Below are positions 55,668-64,000 of a stretch of 64,000 nt of DNA, piece after piece; the stretch's first letter is position 1, and every line of letters starts with the position of its first letter. The position numbers and the translations under genes were made by a program. The notes under the pieces are model-generated. The model was not told the DNA's origin and searched no databases. It saw nothing but the letters and a program-made list of their open reading frames with translations. The stretch is from Paraburkholderia hospita. Lineage in GTDB: Bacteria; Pseudomonadota; Gammaproteobacteria; Burkholderiales; Burkholderiaceae. Location: NCBI RefSeq assembly GCF_002902965.1, contig NZ_CP026108.1:682001-746000 (forward strand). Direction: 5' to 3'.

Positions 55668-56851
55668 GAAAGGCTTTCCGCGAGATCGAAAATGGGCATA
55701 TACAGCAGAACGACGATCGTGCCGACGACGATTCCGATCGCCGACATCAGCAGCGGCTCGAACATCCGCGTGAAGCGGTCGATCCAGCGACTGATCTCGC
55801 CGTCGTAGAACGCAGCCGACTGGGTAAGCATCGCGCCCATTTCGCCTGAGCGTTCACCGACGCGAAGCATGCGCAACGAGATGGGCGTCGTCAGTTCCTG
55901 GGCCTGAAATGCAGCCGACAGTGATTGTCCCGACTGCACAGCAGCGCACGCTCGTATCATCCTTTCGCGCATGGCCGGCGTGAGCGTACCACCCGCCGTC
56001 TCCATCGCGGCGATGATGGGAATGCCACCGTCGAGCAGCATGCCAAGCGTCAAATAGAGCCGCGACAACTGATAGATCCGCAGGTGCGGCCCCAGCAAGG
56101 GAACGCGTCCGAGCAGGGTCGCGAAGCCTATCTTCGTAATGGCCGCGCGCGCCGCCATGCCTGCGACGATGACGACGCAGAGGGCCCCCACGAAGAGCGG
56201 CAAGCCATGCGCAGCGGCAAATTTTCCCCAGTCGAGCAGCACCTGCGACATCCACGGCAGCGGATGCCCCGTGCCTTCGTAAACCGCGGCGAAGCGCGGC
56301 ACGACAAACGCGATCAGAAACGCCGACACGCCGCCGCCCACAACGAGCAGGATGCTCGGATAAATCGCCGCGCTGACGAGCTTGTTGCGCACCATGTCGA
56401 TACGTGCCTGATAGTCGACGTAGCGTTGTAGCGCGCGCGGCAGATCACTCGTTCCCTCGGCCGCGCGAACGATGCCGACGTAAAGGGGCGGAAATACATC
56501 AGGTTGGCCCGAAAGCAGATTGGAGAACCGCTTGCCTTCGCGCAGGCCCCCGAGCAGCCGCTCCAGAATGCCGCGCAGCCTGGCCCCGCCCTCGCGTTCG
56601 AGCAGCGCTTCGAGCCCCTCGACGATGGACAGTCCCGCCATCAGGAGCGCCAGCAGTTCCTGGCTGAACAGCACGACCGAGATGCGGCCGTGCGAGCCGG
56701 ACGCGCGCCTGAAGGTTCGCACGGGGGCAAGCCGTGTCGGATAAAGACCTTGGGCTTCGACCTGCGCACGAGCACCGGCTTCGTCCTGCGCATCGACGAC
56801 AAGGGCGATGATCTCGTTCTCTGGCGAGAGCGCTTTCACTTCGTATTGCAT
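55664..56851 (-). CDS. gspF: GspF/PilC-type inner-membrane platform protein
   Basis: A 395-residue protein with two T2SSF domains (about 65-190 and 265-390) and three membrane segments (SAAIYPSILLVVGGGVSAFL, PLFVGALCVVIVAGMAARAA, SAIGIVVGTIVVLLYMPIFD). LFSQELLALLMAGLSIVEGL is the family start motif. GspF is the multispanning core of the assembly platform and contacts GspE. Its length is typical. It overlaps gspE by 4 bp and follows gspG by about 75 bases. Confidence 0.93.
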   Translation of the reverse strand: MQYEVKALSPENEIIALVVDAQDEAGARAQVEAQGLYPTRLAPVRTFRRASGSHGRISVVLFSQELLALLMAGLSIVEGLEALLEREGGARLRGILERLLGGLREGKRFSNLLSGQPDVFPPLYVGIVRAAEGTSDLPRALQRYVDYQARIDMVRNKLVSAAIYPSILLVVGGGVSAFLIAFVVPRFAAVYEGTGHPLPWMSQVLLDWGKFAAAHGLPLFVGALCVVIVAGMAARAAITKIGFATLLGRVPLLGPHLRIYQLSRLYLTLGMLLDGGIPIIAAMETAGGTLTPAMRERMIRACAAVQSGQSLSAAFQAQELTTPISLRMLRVGERSGEMGAMLTQSAAFYDGEISRWIDRFTRMFEPLLMSAIGIVVGTIVVLLYMPIFDLAESLS

Positions 56852-56925
56852 GGTGCTGTGCTATGTGTCGCGGCTGCGTGGCGCGTGCGTTGTCGGGACA
56901 GGACGCCGCGCACTGTCTCATGGTG

Positions 56926-57357
56926 TCATTCGCTACTAATGTCGGCGTCTTCCCCGGCGCCGCCTGGCTGACCGTCGCGTCCATAGGAAATCACCGCGTA
57001 GTCGCCCTTGGTACCCGGCACCTGATACACGTAGGGATGTCCCCACGGATCGAGCGGAACCTCCTTCTTAAGATAAGGGCCAACCCACTTGTCCGAGCTC
57101 GCCGGCTTGACGACAAGTGCCTGCAGTCCTTCTTCCGTAGTCGGATACCGGCCCACGTCCAGCCGGAAGTTGTCGATTGCCTTGGTGAGGACGTCGATCT
57201 GTGCGCGGGCCACGGTCGTCTGAGACTTGCCCAGTTGCGAGAAGTAGCGCGGCCCCACGATCGCCGCGAGCATGCCAATAATGACGAGCACCACCAGCAA
57301 TTCGAGCAGCGTGAAGCCCCGTGCCTTGCGTGTGCCCCATGCGCCTCGCCTGTTCAT
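56926..57357 (-). CDS. gspG: GspG major pseudopilin
   Basis: A 143-residue prepilin from ATG 57357 (the frame reaches 57378). Leader MNRRGAWGTRKARG is cut before FTLLELLVVLVIIGMLAAIV, with Glu5 present. The C-terminal part is canonical GspG: DVGRYPTTEEGLQALVVKPA, WGHPYVYQVPGTKGDYAVIS and GRDGQPGGAGEDADI, including the calcium-binding end. It is the main subunit of the pseudopilus. It is the first secretion gene, 86 bases after the stop of the giant glycoside hydrolase gene. Confidence 0.94.
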   Translation of the reverse strand: MNRRGAWGTRKARGFTLLELLVVLVIIGMLAAIVGPRYFSQLGKSQTTVARAQIDVLTKAIDNFRLDVGRYPTTEEGLQALVVKPASSDKWVGPYLKKEVPLDPWGHPYVYQVPGTKGDYAVISYGRDGQPGGAGEDADISSE

Positions 57358-57443
57358 CCTTTCCTTCCGATACCGCATCGATACATCCTCAAAAAATGGG
57401 GCGCCCGTTTCGCATTGCCTGCCGCGCTCGACTCAAGCGGACA

Positions 57444-64000
<6,557 letters not shown>

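Overview
The window is GC-rich DNA from a Burkholderiaceae beta-proteobacterium, most likely Paraburkholderia or Caballeronia. This rests on the PHB genes phaA and phaB with a phasin, hemC with its Burkholderia-type neighbour start, DUF3331 and YkgJ-type proteins, the GYD and DksA-like proteins, and the family resemblance of most small proteins. Assignment below family level is inference.

Layout. 1-6.1 kb: end of a FAD oxidoreductase, a Tat-exported HiPIP, a truncated beta-propeller gene, a lipoprotein, a response regulator with a degenerate receiver, and a membrane-anchored protein with 13 near-identical WD40 repeats. 6.2-12.6 kb: fragments of IS6, ISKra4-like and IS66 elements and of an integrase, with a DksA/TraR-like protein, a ParDE toxin-antitoxin pair and small hypothetical genes. 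12.8-20.8 kb: phaB, phaA, a frameshifted phasin, a frameshifted alpha/beta hydrolase, a GYD protein whose start codon is ATT, and a cNMP-binding histidine kinase broken by an amber codon. 21.1-26.7 kb: an operon of three overlapping tyrosine recombinases plus a small coiled-coil protein, a Tn554/RIT-like mobile unit. 26.9-30.6 kb: a KfrA-like operon divergent from a XerC-type integrase, with a probable operator between them. 30.7-36.6 kb: small DUF genes, a group II intron remnant that cuts the 3' end of an HU gene, a SET-domain methyltransferase, a MASE4 histidine kinase and a pseudogene. 36.8-41.8 kb: nested IS110-family elements in which one element (called ISB here) sits at the same position inside two diverged copies of another (ISA). 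42.1-47.1 kb: hemC followed by only the first codons of hemD, a YkgJ pseudogene, a DUF3331 protein, an iodotyrosine-deiodinase-like nitroreductase and an IS6 remnant. 47.1-64 kb: one uninterrupted operon for a hybrid type II secretion / type IV pilus machine, immediately downstream of a gene for a giant multidomain glycoside hydrolase that runs off the window.

The last block reads as one functional unit. A GspG-type pseudopilus, GspF, GspE, PilM/N/O/P-like platform proteins and a secretin with a C-terminal cohesin-like domain would export the exoenzyme encoded just upstream, which carries a GH2-type tail, six Ig-like domains, five discoidin domains and a GH64 beta-1,3-glucanase domain.

The first 47 kb shows heavy decay: single-base frameshifts, in-frame stops, a lost ATG, truncated genes and piled-up IS fragments, next to intact genes. 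That fits ongoing reductive evolution, as in host-associated Burkholderiaceae, although sequencing errors at short homopolymers could explain some of the frameshifts. Structured non-coding ends of the IS110-family elements, including an orphan copy near 26.9 kb, are candidate bridge-RNA loci.
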